This document shows positions 1-7,438 of a DNA stretch of 35,411 nt, one piece after another. This stretch comes from a virus: positions 1 to 35,411 of IMG/VR virus record IMGVR_UViG_3300012354_000010. One strand, written 5' to 3'. Numbering within the stretch: the stretch's first letter is position 1; each line of letters starts with the position of its first letter. The notes below the pieces were generated by a model. That model was not told where the DNA came from. It did not search any database and worked only from the letters and a program-made list of their open reading frames with translations. The position numbers and the translations under genes are program-made.

Positions 1-1
1 T

Positions 2-16
2 ATGGAACTAACATGA
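2..16 (+). CDS. 3' end of a preceding gene (partial)
   Basis: The window opens inside a probable upstream gene. One frame reads Met-Glu-Leu-Thr and then TGA at 14-16, giving an ATGA overlap with the next start at 13, the junction style used throughout this genome. Only four codons are visible, so nothing can be said about the product and the frame is an inference from the overlap. Confidence 0.3.
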   Translation: MELT

Positions 17-768
17 GTAGGTATAGGCTCCCTCCTCGTAACGTGGCAGAGTTGACTGCTAACATAGAAAAGCGTATTGGAAAGATTGAACGTACGCCTC
101 AGCTTGCCAACTCCACAGTTCCCATCGATAGCGACCTGAGCATCAATGGGAACTTGATAGTTCACGGCTCTGCCGGCCAGACTATTGCTGAGATGGGAAG
201 TGGCTTTTCTGGTGCGGCTGGGGGTTCTACTCTTGCGTTCTCGCGTGCTGATGGTAACCCTAACAGCCTAGGCACTTTGGCTTTTGTTATCCTCGACAAT
301 CCCGATGCACAGAGCCAGACGTTCTGGCTAATGGGCCGAGGGGGCAATCCACTCTTCGCTGAAGACAGTAGTGGTAACGGAATCGGAGTCCCCTACCTAC
401 AATACGCTGCTCGTCCAACAGCCAACCTGTCTACTCCATCCGTCTCTACGTCTTCGGGCTCTTTCGCAGCACAGTGGACGATACAAGGTTCGTACAGTCA
501 CCCTCACATTCAGTGCCTAGTACTTGTTCAGACGTCGGACGGGACTACAGGTGGTCAGATACGACTAAGGGACTCTACTACGGGGGGACTCTTCGATACT
601 CAGAGTATTCCGGTGGGGGAGTTTAACTACCATTATATGGTGGGCGACTTCCCAGAACCTGCAGGGTACGCGGTAGGATTTAAATGGGACGTAGAAGTGC
701 TACGCAACGCTGGTGCAGGAACGATTCGCACCGAGCTTATTTACGCTCATGGAATAGGATACCTGTAA
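13..768 (+). CDS. minor virion (tail/receptor-binding) protein
   Basis: A 251-residue protein in the rightward structural block. Residues about 10-30 form a short charged helix (NIEKRIGKIERTPQ-like) of the kind found at the N-terminus of siphovirus minor tail proteins. The rest is Gly/Ser/Thr-rich and predicted beta-structured, ending in a compact domain with many aromatics. No enzyme motif is visible. It is followed one base later by the next gene, so they are co-transcribed. A tail-tip or fibre component is the best reading, resting on context and composition rather than a named family. Confidence 0.6.
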   Translation: MSRYRLPPRNVAELTANIEKRIGKIERTPQLANSTVPIDSDLSINGNLIVHGSAGQTIAEMGSGFSGAAGGSTLAFSRADGNPNSLGTLAFVILDNPDAQSQTFWLMGRGGNPLFAEDSSGNGIGVPYLQYAARPTANLSTPSVSTSSGSFAAQWTIQGSYSHPHIQCLVLVQTSDGTTGGQIRLRDSTTGGLFDTQSIPVGEFNYHYMVGDFPEPAGYAVGFKWDVEVLRNAGAGTIRTELIYAHGIGYL

Positions 769-769
769 G

Positions 770-1114
770 GTGGCGAGACTTACCATACTAGCAGTTGACA
801 CGCTCGGCCAAGTTGTTAGTGGATGGGCCGTTGCGGGCTCACTCATAGCCGCAATTGTGTCAGCAGTCGTGACAGGTAGGCTTATCCCCCGCAGTTGGGT
901 AAAGGAACAGCTCAACAGGGTTGACGCAGAACTAAAACGAGTTGCAGCAGACCGCGATGAGTGGCGTGAGACATCTCGTCTCAATGAGCAAACACTATTA
1001 ACCACAGCGACCCAGCTAGGAGAGGTACTCAGAGTTGTAAATGTCATCAATGCGGCAGTGCTTCCTCCGCCACCTCCGAAGCATGTGCGGCGATCTGACC
1101 AAGGGGCGGCATGA
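770..1114 (+). CDS. small membrane protein with coiled-coil tail, holin-like
   Basis: A 114-residue protein starting at GTG, one base after the previous stop. Residues about 15-40 form one hydrophobic membrane segment (GWAVAGSLIAAIVSAVV). Residues about 48-90 are a charged helix suited to a coiled coil, and the end contains a run of prolines. Phages commonly place such proteins beside tail and lysis genes. A role as holin, or membrane partner of one, is plausible but not shown by any diagnostic motif; a membrane anchor of another function fits equally well. Confidence 0.5.
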   Translation: MARLTILAVDTLGQVVSGWAVAGSLIAAIVSAVVTGRLIPRSWVKEQLNRVDAELKRVAADRDEWRETSRLNEQTLLTTATQLGEVLRVVNVINAAVLPPPPPKHVRRSDQGAA

Positions 1115-1351
1115 ATGCATTGGTTCAAGAGGTGGACTAAAGCTCCTGAACCTACAACAGACAGAGACGTAGCCTCTGAACTTGTAGTAGACGGAGAGGC
1201 GTCGAAGGCGAGACGCGAAAGTGAAGTCCTTGCTAAGGAAGCCGACCAGCGATGGTCAGAGGTCGAGGACGTAACAAAACCGTACCGGGTGCTAGGCGAC
1301 GAATATATAAAGTCATTGATGGCTACTTACACGAAGAGGAGGACTCAGTGA
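1115..1351 (+). CDS. small charged protein of unknown function
   Basis: A 78-residue hydrophilic protein, starting directly after the preceding TGA. It begins MHWFKRWTKAPEP and continues as a highly charged, probably helical chain (Glu/Lys/Arg-rich). Its last base pairs overlap the GTG start of the next gene at 1348, so the two are likely translationally coupled. I do not recognise a family. Its position between two membrane proteins suggests a role in the lysis or membrane cassette, which is inference only. Confidence 0.55.
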   Translation: MHWFKRWTKAPEPTTDRDVASELVVDGEASKARRESEVLAKEADQRWSEVEDVTKPYRVLGDEYIKSLMATYTKRRTQ

Positions 1352-1671
1352 AAGTGTGGTACCTGTTCCTCCTCCTCGCCGGCTTAGCAGAACTACTTGT
1401 CTTCCTCGCAACGTTTGCATTCTTTACGGACTGGTCTGCGACCCGTTTGGGTAGACTGACTATGGCTTCGAATACAACCTGGGCTGGATTGTTTCTCATG
1501 GCAGTCGTGGGCTTGTTCTTCCACGTCTACCCCTGGATCTGGATCGGTGGCTTCATGGCCTTTGACGCTGTCATGGCAGGACAGGTTCTTATGCTGTGGC
1601 ATCTACAACATGTACGCGAGAGGCTAATGGCTCGACTGCGCGCCCTGCGGAGACACAATGTCAGCAACTAG
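1348..1671 (+). CDS. multi-pass small membrane protein
   Basis: A 107-residue protein. I chose the GTG at 1348 because it overlaps the preceding stop (GTGA) and follows a GAGGAGG-type ribosome site; an earlier in-frame ATG at 1252 lies deep in the preceding gene. Three hydrophobic segments (about residues 4-22, 42-58 and 62-80) are separated by short loops, and the C-terminus is rich in Arg. This is holin-like in size and layout and sits next to another membrane gene, but holins have no sequence signature that would prove it. Confidence 0.5.
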   Translation: MKVWYLFLLLAGLAELLVFLATFAFFTDWSATRLGRLTMASNTTWAGLFLMAVVGLFFHVYPWIWIGGFMAFDAVMAGQVLMLWHLQHVRERLMARLRALRRHNVSN

Positions 1672-2017
1672 TCAGAACTACAAGGTGGCTCTGAACGCTA
1701 ACTTTCGTATTGCTGTTCAGGTAAGGGACGCCGTAACGGGCCAGGTTGTTAACATCACTGGCTACTCCGTACACATGCAGGCTCGGCCAAATAAAGACCC
1801 GACGTCCACACCCATATACCTTGATGCGTCAGTGGGCAGTGGCATTACTCTAACTGATCCTGTCAATGGGAGATTGGATCTCAACATTCCTAAGGCCACC
1901 ATAGTTGCGCTGACCTTTTCAGCCGCCTACTATGACATTGCCATTACAGACCTGATAGGCAACGTGGACATAATCCTGGAAGGAATACTCACGACGACCA
2001 AGGGGGTGACGGCGTAA
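1658..2017 (+). CDS. small virion protein resembling BppU N-terminal domain
   Basis: A 119-residue beta-rich protein with no membrane segment. The pattern, an opening strand, 'VRDAVTGQVVNITGYSVHMQAR' split over two strands, then 'LTDPVNGRLDLNIPKATI', resembles the N-terminal domain of baseplate upper proteins and many small siphophage structural proteins that describe a property and its limits. It overlaps the end of the preceding membrane gene by 14 bases and its stop overlaps the next start at 2017. I judge it structural; the family link is by eye. Confidence 0.55.
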   Translation: MSATSQNYKVALNANFRIAVQVRDAVTGQVVNITGYSVHMQARPNKDPTSTPIYLDASVGSGITLTDPVNGRLDLNIPKATIVALTFSAAYYDIAITDLIGNVDIILEGILTTTKGVTA

Positions 2018-2874
2018 TGGTCAATGCACTTTTTGAGAACGGAAGGCAAGGCATCGCGGACGACAGCATTCAGTTGTCGACTGACACAATCAAGGTAGCT
2101 CTACTGGACCTCGGTACAGCCGATACTGCTGTCAAGGCCATTACGGGTGCCACCAACGCTACGCCAATTGTCATTACGGCTACGGCACACGGATTCACTA
2201 ACGGCGACTTGGTATTCATTGACGGAGTAGGTGGCAACCTTGCCGCTAACGGTCTCTGGAAGATCGCCAACCAGGCTGCTAACACGTTCGAACTAACGAA
2301 CCCAGTTTCTGGAGTCAACGCCGTAGGTTCTGCTGCCTACACATCCGGAGGCTACGCAGTCTGCTACGGACCGTCTGCAAGTAGCGACAACTTCGACGAC
2401 TTCGATGGGTGTCTTGTTGGCACTGCACAGGCACTTGCCAGCAAGACTTTCACTGCCGGTGTATTCGATGCTGCAGACGTTACGTTTACAGCTGTAACCG
2501 GAGCGTCCGTTGAGGCGTACATTTTCTACAAGGATACCGGTACTCCTTCAACGTCAAGAATTATTGCTATCTGTACAGGCAAGCAGATTGTAACTGCTGA
2601 TGCAGCTCTTGCGGCTGGAACTACATTGGTAGTCGAACCAGTAGTTGCTGGTATTCCTAATGGGACCGTACTTACGTTCTCCTCGGGACAGACCGCAACC
2701 GTGAACGCAGTAGTAAATGCTGGAGACAGAGCCATTACGGTACTATCGACTACTATCTCGTCTGGTGCACGTGCCCTTGCACCTATGACTGGCTTCGGGC
2801 TACCTGTATCTCCTAACGGAGGCAATATTGCCATTACGTTCGATAATGGTGCCAACAAGATCTTCAAGTTGTAG
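2017..2874 (+). CDS. virion protein with FCCH-like domain
   Basis: A 285-residue structural protein. Residues about 42-90 (ITATAHGFTNGDLVFIDGV followed by LWKIANQAANTFEL) match the small beta domain called 'ubiquitin-activating E1 FCCH domain' in databases, which is frequent in phage tail proteins. The rest is Ala/Thr/Gly-rich beta structure without catalytic motifs. Its start overlaps the preceding stop (TAATG). It is probably a tail or head-decoration component; which of these cannot be decided here. Confidence 0.6.
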   Translation: MVNALFENGRQGIADDSIQLSTDTIKVALLDLGTADTAVKAITGATNATPIVITATAHGFTNGDLVFIDGVGGNLAANGLWKIANQAANTFELTNPVSGVNAVGSAAYTSGGYAVCYGPSASSDNFDDFDGCLVGTAQALASKTFTAGVFDAADVTFTAVTGASVEAYIFYKDTGTPSTSRIIAICTGKQIVTADAALAAGTTLVVEPVVAGIPNGTVLTFSSGQTATVNAVVNAGDRAITVLSTTISSGARALAPMTGFGLPVSPNGGNIAITFDNGANKIFKL

Positions 2875-2881
2875 GTGACAT

Positions 2882-3439
2882 ATGAGCTTTCAGAGTTGGG
2901 GCGAAGTCCTCGCACGCGCAGAAGTAGACGGAACACCACTTGCAAACACGCTTACTGCTACGTCTATCCTTCCCGCTCAGGCTAAGGTCCAGCTCCCACA
3001 GAGTGCGTTCTTCTACGTTGGAAAGCTTCTGCGCGCCCGTGCCGTTGGTCGTGTTTCTACTACAACTGGTCCACCGACAATTACCTTTGACGTAAGGTTC
3101 GGATCGGTTATTGTCTTCAATGGTGGCGCAGTAACAACTGTTGCTTCTGTTACTAACAAAACCTGGTGGCTAGATGTCACCTTGACCTGCCGTGCAGTCG
3201 GTGCTGGAGGTTCCGCAACAGCAAACATGATGGGCACAGGCAGCCTTACCTCGTCAGCGGTTGTAGGTTCTACGGGCGGCGCCGCGAATACTGCGCTACT
3301 GCCCGACAGCGCTCCCGTCGTGGGAACAAGCTTCGATCCAGGCGCGGCTGCTGTTGTTGACCTATTCGCTACGTGGTCGGCCGCAAGTGCATCTAACACG
3401 CTTCAGCTGCACCAGTTCATACTGGAGGCTCTGAACTAA
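2882..3439 (+). CDS. virion-associated protein, unknown
   Basis: A 185-residue Ala/Thr/Val-rich protein, predicted mostly beta, with no membrane segment or enzymatic motif. It opens MSFQSWGEVLARAEVDGTPL, and 'WWLDVTLTCRAVG' in the middle is typical of small phage structural proteins. It lies in the structural operon with a 7-base gap from the previous gene and 21 bases before the fibre-like gene. A virion role follows from context. Confidence 0.55.
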   Translation: MSFQSWGEVLARAEVDGTPLANTLTATSILPAQAKVQLPQSAFFYVGKLLRARAVGRVSTTTGPPTITFDVRFGSVIVFNGGAVTTVASVTNKTWWLDVTLTCRAVGAGGSATANMMGTGSLTSSAVVGSTGGAANTALLPDSAPVVGTSFDPGAAAVVDLFATWSAASASNTLQLHQFILEALN

Positions 3440-3460
3440 CTCGGCAGTTGGGCTTCGCTA

Positions 3461-5227
3461 ATGGGCATTGCACCTGACGTCACTGGCTCAACGTCGATGA
3501 CCGCCGCGGCAACGTCGGCGACCGTAGACATTACTGCGGCTGCGGTGGGTGCTTGGGTGTATGCTTGGGTTGCACTCGGCATCAACGCAGGTGCTGTATC
3601 GTCGACTGGCTGGACGAGCTTACTTGATGCCGACGATGGTACCTCTGCCCACTACGCTCTGTTGCGTAGACAGAAGGTAGCTGGCGATACTACATTTATG
3701 TTCTCGTGGACCACATCCACGAAGGGTACGATAGGCTGGGCATCGTATACTGGCCTAGATCCCACCACCGTTGACGAGGGCGCAACCCTCGTCACGAACG
3801 GCGTTACGAGTCGGACCGCGGTACCAACACCATCAGCGACACCAACCGCAGCCAATCGGTGGGCAGTTGCCTTCTTTGGGGTACGCACGACCACCGTCGG
3901 GAACAAGCCCATCAGCTGGACCCCCGACGCTGCGACTACCGAACGTCTCGACGTCGACAACAACGCTGCAGGGTCGGCCCCGTGGATGGGTCTGGAAATC
4001 GCAGACACGAACAGCGCGGTTACCCAGGCTTCTCATTCCTACACAGCTACTCACAACGCAGCTGAGTCTCACGACGGCTCGGCAATTCTGTTTCTTATTC
4101 CAGCCCCCACAGCGACAACGGCTCCGTCAGTAATTCACCCCGGTAAAGGTCCACACCGTTTCGCGCGGTTCATTAAGTCAGTAATCCAACAGGTCAACGT
4201 AGCCACCATCATACCTGACCAAGCAGTTAACCCTGTTGGCATCCCTAGTGCGGAACAATTCGGAACAGCTACAGTTTCGAACGTTATTGTAGCCGCGGGA
4301 ATACCTACTACTGAGCAATTCGGGACTGTAGCAGTTACGCAAGTCGTAAGCGCACAGGGAATACCTTCGGCTGAACAATTTGGCACTTCTAGCATTAGTG
4401 CTACGTACAGCATCAACGCCGTAGGGATCCTCACTGCAGAAGTTGTCGGGTCTGCAACCGTAGTTACGAGCATCGCAGGCGTAGGTGTACCTTCAGCTGA
4501 ACAATTCGGCGTAGCTACCGTTGCGACGTCCTACACAATCAACGCAACTGGTATTCCAACTGCGGAGCAGCTTGGCGTAGCCAGTATTGGTCAGGCAATT
4601 AGCGCTGTCGGAATTTCTTCTGCGGAGCGCCTGGGCGTAGCTGCTGTTACACAGATCGTTAGCGCTGTTGGAATTCCAAGTACGGAAGTCTTTGGACTCT
4701 CGGTCATAACGCTAACCGTCGGTGCCATTGGCATCCCTAGTGCCGAACGCTTTGGCGTAGGTTCCGTTGCAGTCGGCGGTCTAGGGATCAGTGGCGTAGG
4801 CATACCTAGTACTGAACAATTCGGCGCTGCAACTGTTGCTCCTGGTACTGTTACAATCAACGCCGTCGGAATCCTGAGCACTGAAAGTTTTGGTCCAGCT
4901 AGCGTTGCACAGTCAGTCAACGGCGTAGGTATACCTACGGCAGAGCGCTTTGGCGTGGGCAGCATCGTCGGTGGACCTTCGGGCATCAATGCTACAGGCA
5001 TTCCTGGTGCCGAAGCTTTTGGCATTGCAATCGTTACGGCACTCCCACTTGTAGCACCTCCGCCAACAGTAATAGTCTACGTCAAGCCACAACTCGTTAC
5101 TGCGTACAAGGGTGCTTCTCTAGTGGTAGGCAATAAAGGCTCTAGCCTTGTGGAGGTGAAGAATGGAAGTGAACTGGTCCTGGGGACTCGAGGCAATGCA
5201 ATCGTAGTTGTACGGAGGCAACAATGA
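3461..5227 (+). CDS. tail-fibre-like protein with tandem repeats
   Basis: The largest structural gene here, 588 residues. Residues 1 to about 215 form a globular beta domain (GWTSLLDADDGTSAHYALLRRQKVAGD region) seen in phage surface proteins. Residues about 259-531 consist of 13 tandem repeats of 20-23 residues around VGIPSAEQFGxASV. The last ~55 residues are charged with short strands (KGASLVVGNKGSSLVEVKNG), perhaps a trimer cap. Such repeats in actinophage minor tail proteins are thought to form extended fibres. Its stop overlaps the next start at 5224 by ATGA. Receptor binding or cell-wall contact is likely but inferred. Confidence 0.65.
   Translation: MGIAPDVTGSTSMTAAATSATVDITAAAVGAWVYAWVALGINAGAVSSTGWTSLLDADDGTSAHYALLRRQKVAGDTTFMFSWTTSTKGTIGWASYTGLDPTTVDEGATLVTNGVTSRTAVPTPSATPTAANRWAVAFFGVRTTTVGNKPISWTPDAATTERLDVDNNAAGSAPWMGLEIADTNSAVTQASHSYTATHNAAESHDGSAILFLIPAPTATTAPSVIHPGKGPHRFARFIKSVIQQVNVATIIPDQAVNPVGIPSAEQFGTATVSNVIVAAGIPTTEQFGTVAVTQVVSAQGIPSAEQFGTSSISATYSINAVGILTAEVVGSATVVTSIAGVGVPSAEQFGVATVATSYTINATGIPTAEQLGVASIGQAISAVGISSAERLGVAAVTQIVSAVGIPSTEVFGLSVITLTVGAIGIPSAERFGVGSVAVGGLGISGVGIPSTEQFGAATVAPGTVTINAVGILSTESFGPASVAQSVNGVGIPTAERFGVGSIVGGPSGINATGIPGAEAFGIAIVTALPLVAPPPTVIVYVKPQLVTAYKGASLVVGNKGSSLVEVKNGSELVLGTRGNAIVVVRRQQ
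4235..5054 (+). repeat. 13 in-frame repeats of about 21 codons
   Basis: The coding sequence repeats a unit of 60-69 bases, each giving (V/T)GI(P/L)(S/T)(A/T)E(Q/R/S)(F/L)G followed by a variable beta-strand linker. Identity is higher in the protein than in the DNA, since codons differ between copies. This points to old duplications kept by selection rather than a recent slip. Position 6 of the core alternates between Gln, Arg, Ser, Val and Ala. Confidence 0.85.
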
Positions 5228-5442
5228 CACAACCAACTGTACCTGTCAGTCGCAAAGTCAAGTGGGCAACGTTCGGATCGTTCGCCGCAGGCCTTGGACT
5301 AGCACTCCTGGCCGGCGTCATCAGTGCCGTTACGGATCACCCGGAGATCCTAACTGGTATCCCGACCTGGGCACAGATTCTAATCATTGCAGCAGTAACG
5401 TCTGCGGGTGCCTTCGTCGCTGGATACAAGGCACACCACTAG
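5224..5442 (+). CDS. small two-segment membrane protein, holin candidate
   Basis: A 72-residue protein whose ATG overlaps the fibre gene stop (ATGA). Two hydrophobic segments (about residues 14-35 and 48-68) flank a short polar loop with TDHPEI, and the ends are charged, a class II holin-like plan. It is the last gene of the rightward block, and a strong hairpin follows directly. It could be a holin or a small structural membrane protein. No endolysin is visible in this window. Confidence 0.55.
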   Translation: MTQPTVPVSRKVKWATFGSFAAGLGLALLAGVISAVTDHPEILTGIPTWAQILIIAAVTSAGAFVAGYKAHH

Positions 5443-5445
5443 GCC

Positions 5446-5496
5446 GCTGGCCTCCTACTATGTCGTAAAGACACCCTCCAGTGGTAGGAGGCCAGC
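5446..5496. terminator. strong hairpin between convergent gene blocks
   Basis: A perfect 13-base-pair stem (GCTGGCCTCCTAC at 5446-5458 with its complement at 5484-5496) encloses a 25-base loop, four bases after the last rightward gene. There is no long T-run on either side, which is common in high-GC hosts. Its place between the rightward structural block and the leftward early block fits a bidirectional terminator. Confidence 0.7.
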
Positions 5497-5507
5497 TTGC
5501 TGCTCAC

Positions 5508-5551
5508 GATCTTGAATGCCTAGCGGACTGCGCTAAAGATACCACACAGGC
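5508..5551 (+). repeat. dispersed 44-base element, copy A (half)
   Basis: This copy runs from GATCTTGAATGCC at 5508-5520 to ACCACACAGGC at 5541-5551. It is a single arm of the element found complete at 15435-15513 and 24868-24947. Between the conserved ends, TAGCG and CGCTA can form a small hairpin. It lies downstream of both convergent gene blocks, just after the terminator hairpin. Confidence 0.75.
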
Positions 5552-5582
5552 TGTTGTTACGTGTCCAAGTACATATCTGGAC

Positions 5583-6152
5583 TTACTTGAGGAACCCATA
5601 AAGCGACGAGTCGTTCAGGGTGAAGCAGGCATAGTACAAAAGGTGTCTAAGTGCATCCATCGAATGTGGCATCCCTGGAGCCCAGAGGCCTAGTTTCTTG
5701 ATCTGCTCAGGGTCTTTCCAGAATCCGTCCTTGAGTGAACGTGGCTGCATCACAAGCTTTACGCGGTTCTCACGTGGCTCTTCGCCGCGGAGCTGATACG
5801 TTCCGCGAGACATTTCTGCATGGAACACTTTGACTACACCTACATACTCCGCTGAGATGTAGACGATCTTATCTCTTTGCTGGTCTTCCTTGTTGAATTC
5901 AAACGACTCACACACAATAGTGAGTGGCACGTTCCAGGGTCGTTGCCAGGGAAGACTGTCGCAGATACCCAAACAGATACATAGGTGCTTCCAGAGTCCG
6001 TAGTGGTGCTGATCCTCTACAATTTGTCTATACGTAAAGTGACGACGTAGCTGAGTAATGTCCGTGATAGGCGTCCTTGGTGGGCACCAGAAGGCTGAAC
6101 CCGTCTTGCCTCCTGGGTCTAGTGCTAGTACTGGTCCTACTTTTTCAAGCAT
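5583..6152 (-). CDS. RuvC-like Holliday junction resolvase
   Basis: A 189-residue RNase H-fold nuclease expected to cut four-way junctions during replication, recombination or packaging. Visible acidic residues are Asp in LALDPGGKTGSAFW near the N-terminus, Glu in IVCESFEF in the middle and Asp in HSMDALRHLLYY near the end, the spacing seen in phage RuvC-like proteins. I start at the ATG at 6152 because the DPGG strand then lies near the N-terminus. An in-frame ATG at 6224 falls inside a repeat element and would add 24 unrelated residues. It is the last gene of the leftward early block. Confidence 0.75.
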   Translation of the reverse strand: MLEKVGPVLALDPGGKTGSAFWCPPRTPITDITQLRRHFTYRQIVEDQHHYGLWKHLCICLGICDSLPWQRPWNVPLTIVCESFEFNKEDQQRDKIVYISAEYVGVVKVFHAEMSRGTYQLRGEEPRENRVKLVMQPRSLKDGFWKDPEQIKKLGLWAPGMPHSMDALRHLLYYACFTLNDSSLYGFLK

Positions 6153-6188
6153 CAGTAGTGTCCTAAACCTAGTCGGATTCTGACACAG

Positions 6189-6237
6189 GCCGTGTGGTAT
6201 CTTTGTGTTCAGCTGTGGGGGCATTCAAGATCTTGAA
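6189..6237 (-). repeat. dispersed 44-base element, copy B (half plus palindromic core)
   Basis: On the plus strand this copy reads GCCGTGTGGT at 6189-6198, a variable middle, and GGCATTCAAGATC at 6220-6232. The core then continues as the perfect palindrome TTCAAGATCTTGAA (6224-6237), but the second outer arm is absent. Read leftward it ends 36 bases before the RuvC-like start codon, so it could act as promoter or leader for that gene. Confidence 0.75.
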
Positions 6238-6242
6238 AATGA

Positions 6243-6373
6243 GTTAGATTGCTAGTTAGACCTCAGTGGATCTTGCTAGTAGCTAACCTATCTAGCTGCT
6301 AGATTCCTTCAGTCTAACTAGCTCTAACAAAGTCTAACTAGCAGTCTAAAGTTGCTCTCAAGCTAAAGCTAAC
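6243..6373. repeat. intergenic TCTAAC repeat array 1
   Basis: A 130-base AT-rich gene-free stretch is filled with short repeats. TCTAAC occurs at 6313, 6323 and 6333, exactly 10 bases apart, with TCTAAA at 6345. The inverted form GTTAGA occurs at 6243 and 6255, and GCTAAC at 6282 and 6368. CTAGC/GCTAG steps are interspersed and GGATCTTG is at 6268-6275. Helical phasing of direct repeats suggests a protein-binding array such as a replication origin, partition site or operator; which one is unknown. Confidence 0.7.
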
Positions 6374-6375
6374 TG

Positions 6376-6672
6376 CTAGGACAGTAGGTCAAGTTGTGCT
6401 TGAAGTTCCTGGATTTGGCTTTCGAGCCTGGCTCGCTGAGCAGCATCGGACCGAGGACGTCTAGGTACGACGACAATATTGTCGGGGTGGAAGTTCGTCT
6501 TGTCGCCATCCTTGAACCGTACCAACTCAGTCTTGTTGTCGATTGGTCTACCAAGGCTCTTCGCCGCGACCAAGAAGTGTTTGCCTACCCAGCCATTTTC
6601 AGTCTTTACGTACGTGTAGCCCATAGCATTGACTGTTTCCGTGCCTAGCTCCGCTGCTCTACCTCTAGGCAT
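6376..6672 (-). CDS. HNH_3-like protein with lost catalytic histidines
   Basis: A 98-residue protein starting at the ATG at 6672, which follows GAGGAGG by about 5 bases; an upstream in-frame extension lacks such a site. Residues about 15-70 follow the HNH_3 plan of homing-type nucleases: a Gly-Tyr-x-Tyr-Val strand, NGWVGKHFLVAAKSLGRPI, then DGDKTNFHPDNIVV. Where active members have a His-His pair before the DGD turn, this one has Arg-Phe (ELVRFKDGDKTN). It probably binds DNA without cutting, or acts through other residues. The C-terminal ~25 residues are a coiled-coil-like helix. Confidence 0.6.
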   Translation of the reverse strand: MPRGRAAELGTETVNAMGYTYVKTENGWVGKHFLVAAKSLGRPIDNKTELVRFKDGDKTNFHPDNIVVVPRRPRSDAAQRARLESQIQELQAQLDLLS

Positions 6673-6682
6673 TGGGCCCTCC

Positions 6683-6898
6683 TCAGTGGTAGTACAGATG
6701 TGTGAACAGAAGTCCAACAAGTCCGATGAGTCCCGCAAGTGTCCAGCCGCGCCAAGGCTTCTTTGGCGCAATGCCAAGAATCCTCCGAAGGTTATACGTT
6801 AGGGTACGCTCTGGGTGACGTGTTGCTACCTCGTAGACATCCATAACGATAAGTGCAGTCACTGTGACTGCGAGCCAAACAATCCACTCAGGTGTCAT
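6683..6898 (-). CDS. small two-segment membrane protein
   Basis: A 71-residue protein beginning MTPEWIVWLAV at 6898, overlapping the preceding gene's end by 11 bases. Hydrophobic segments at about residues 4-22 and 52-68 flank a basic cytoplasmic-type loop (HPERTLTYNLRRILGIAPKKPWRGW). No family is recognised. It sits between DNA-metabolism genes, so it is unlikely to be a lysis protein, but its role is unknown. Confidence 0.6.
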   Translation of the reverse strand: MTPEWIVWLAVTVTALIVMDVYEVATRHPERTLTYNLRRILGIAPKKPWRGWTLAGLIGLVGLLFTHLYYH

Positions 6899-7196
6899 TG
6901 GGCTCCTTCGGTCGAATAAACTCCGTTGTCCCCGTTTCATTCCAGGCAATGCTCTCTTGCCTAAAATTGGTCGTCAGACGTTGGAGTACGTTACGAAGGG
7001 CCTTCTCGTTGGTTGGCAGGATAGTAAAGCCGAAGCACGCATTCTGGTATCCACTGGTGGGCAGCGAAAACCATTCGCCGTATATCTGAGCGGCGAAGTT
7101 TCTGACTGCACCCATTACTGCGTACTGAAGTTGCTCCCAAAGGCGCTGGCTCAACTTGTCGTCGCTGTTACCGACCTGTACGAATACTGTCTTCAC
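6888..7196 (-). CDS. unknown protein, 102 residues
   Basis: A soluble protein starting MKTVFVQVGNSDDKLSQRLW and overlapping its upstream neighbour by 4 bases (ATGA), in the polymerase operon. It looks like a mixed alpha/beta fold: an opening strand, a helix with QLQYAVMGAV, then 'IYGEWFSLPTSGYQNACFGFTI'. No catalytic signature or metal site is evident. I do not recognise the family. Confidence 0.6.
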   Translation of the reverse strand: MKTVFVQVGNSDDKLSQRLWEQLQYAVMGAVRNFAAQIYGEWFSLPTSGYQNACFGFTILPTNEKALRNVLQRLTTNFRQESIAWNETGTTEFIRPKEPNDT

Positions 7197-7438
7197 TCTT
7201 CCTCCACGTAGTAGACACGCCAGGAGTCTGGTTCGAATTCAATACGCTCGTTGTACGTACGGTGCCAATAGTCGACTATGTCTTGCTGGACTGTTTCTTC
7301 GAGTGCTGCTACACTTACCGCGTTTTCTAGCTCTTCATCGCTGATTACTCCTCTGGCCGTTTTGGTTCCGGATTCTACCTTAATGTTGTAGAGGCACGTA
7401 AGTTCGTCGTACCAAACAAGTGTGTGTATGCTGGTCAT
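7193..7438 (-). CDS. unknown acidic protein, 81 residues
   Basis: A small acidic protein (MTSIHTLVWYDELTCLYNIKV at its start) directly after the DNA polymerase gene, with ATGA overlaps at both ends, so it is translated with the polymerase. It has an aromatic-rich N-terminal strand and an acidic helix ending YYVEEE. No family is recognised. Coupling to the polymerase suggests a replication-associated role, which is inference only. Confidence 0.6.
   Translation of the reverse strand: MTSIHTLVWYDELTCLYNIKVESGTKTARGVISDEELENAVSVAALEETVQQDIVDYWHRTYNERIEFEPDSWRVYYVEEE

Noticed and set aside
700-1128. Minus-strand open frames across the structural block (also 3013-3399, 4135-4473, 4591-5025)
   Set aside because: All lie antisense to well-supported rightward genes, and those at 4135 and 4591 are mirror images of the fibre repeats.
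5508-5551. Phage attachment site (att)
   Set aside because: No integrase is visible in the window, and the sequence is one of six copies of a dispersed element.
6153-6224. Longer RuvC-like protein starting at 6224
   Set aside because: The extra 24 residues would be translated from the palindromic repeat and do not resemble the family N-terminus.
6243-6373. CRISPR array
   Set aside because: Repeat units are 6-12 bases, unevenly spaced and partly inverted, with no spacers of 25-40 bases and no cas operon; the Cas4-like protein belongs to the recombination set.
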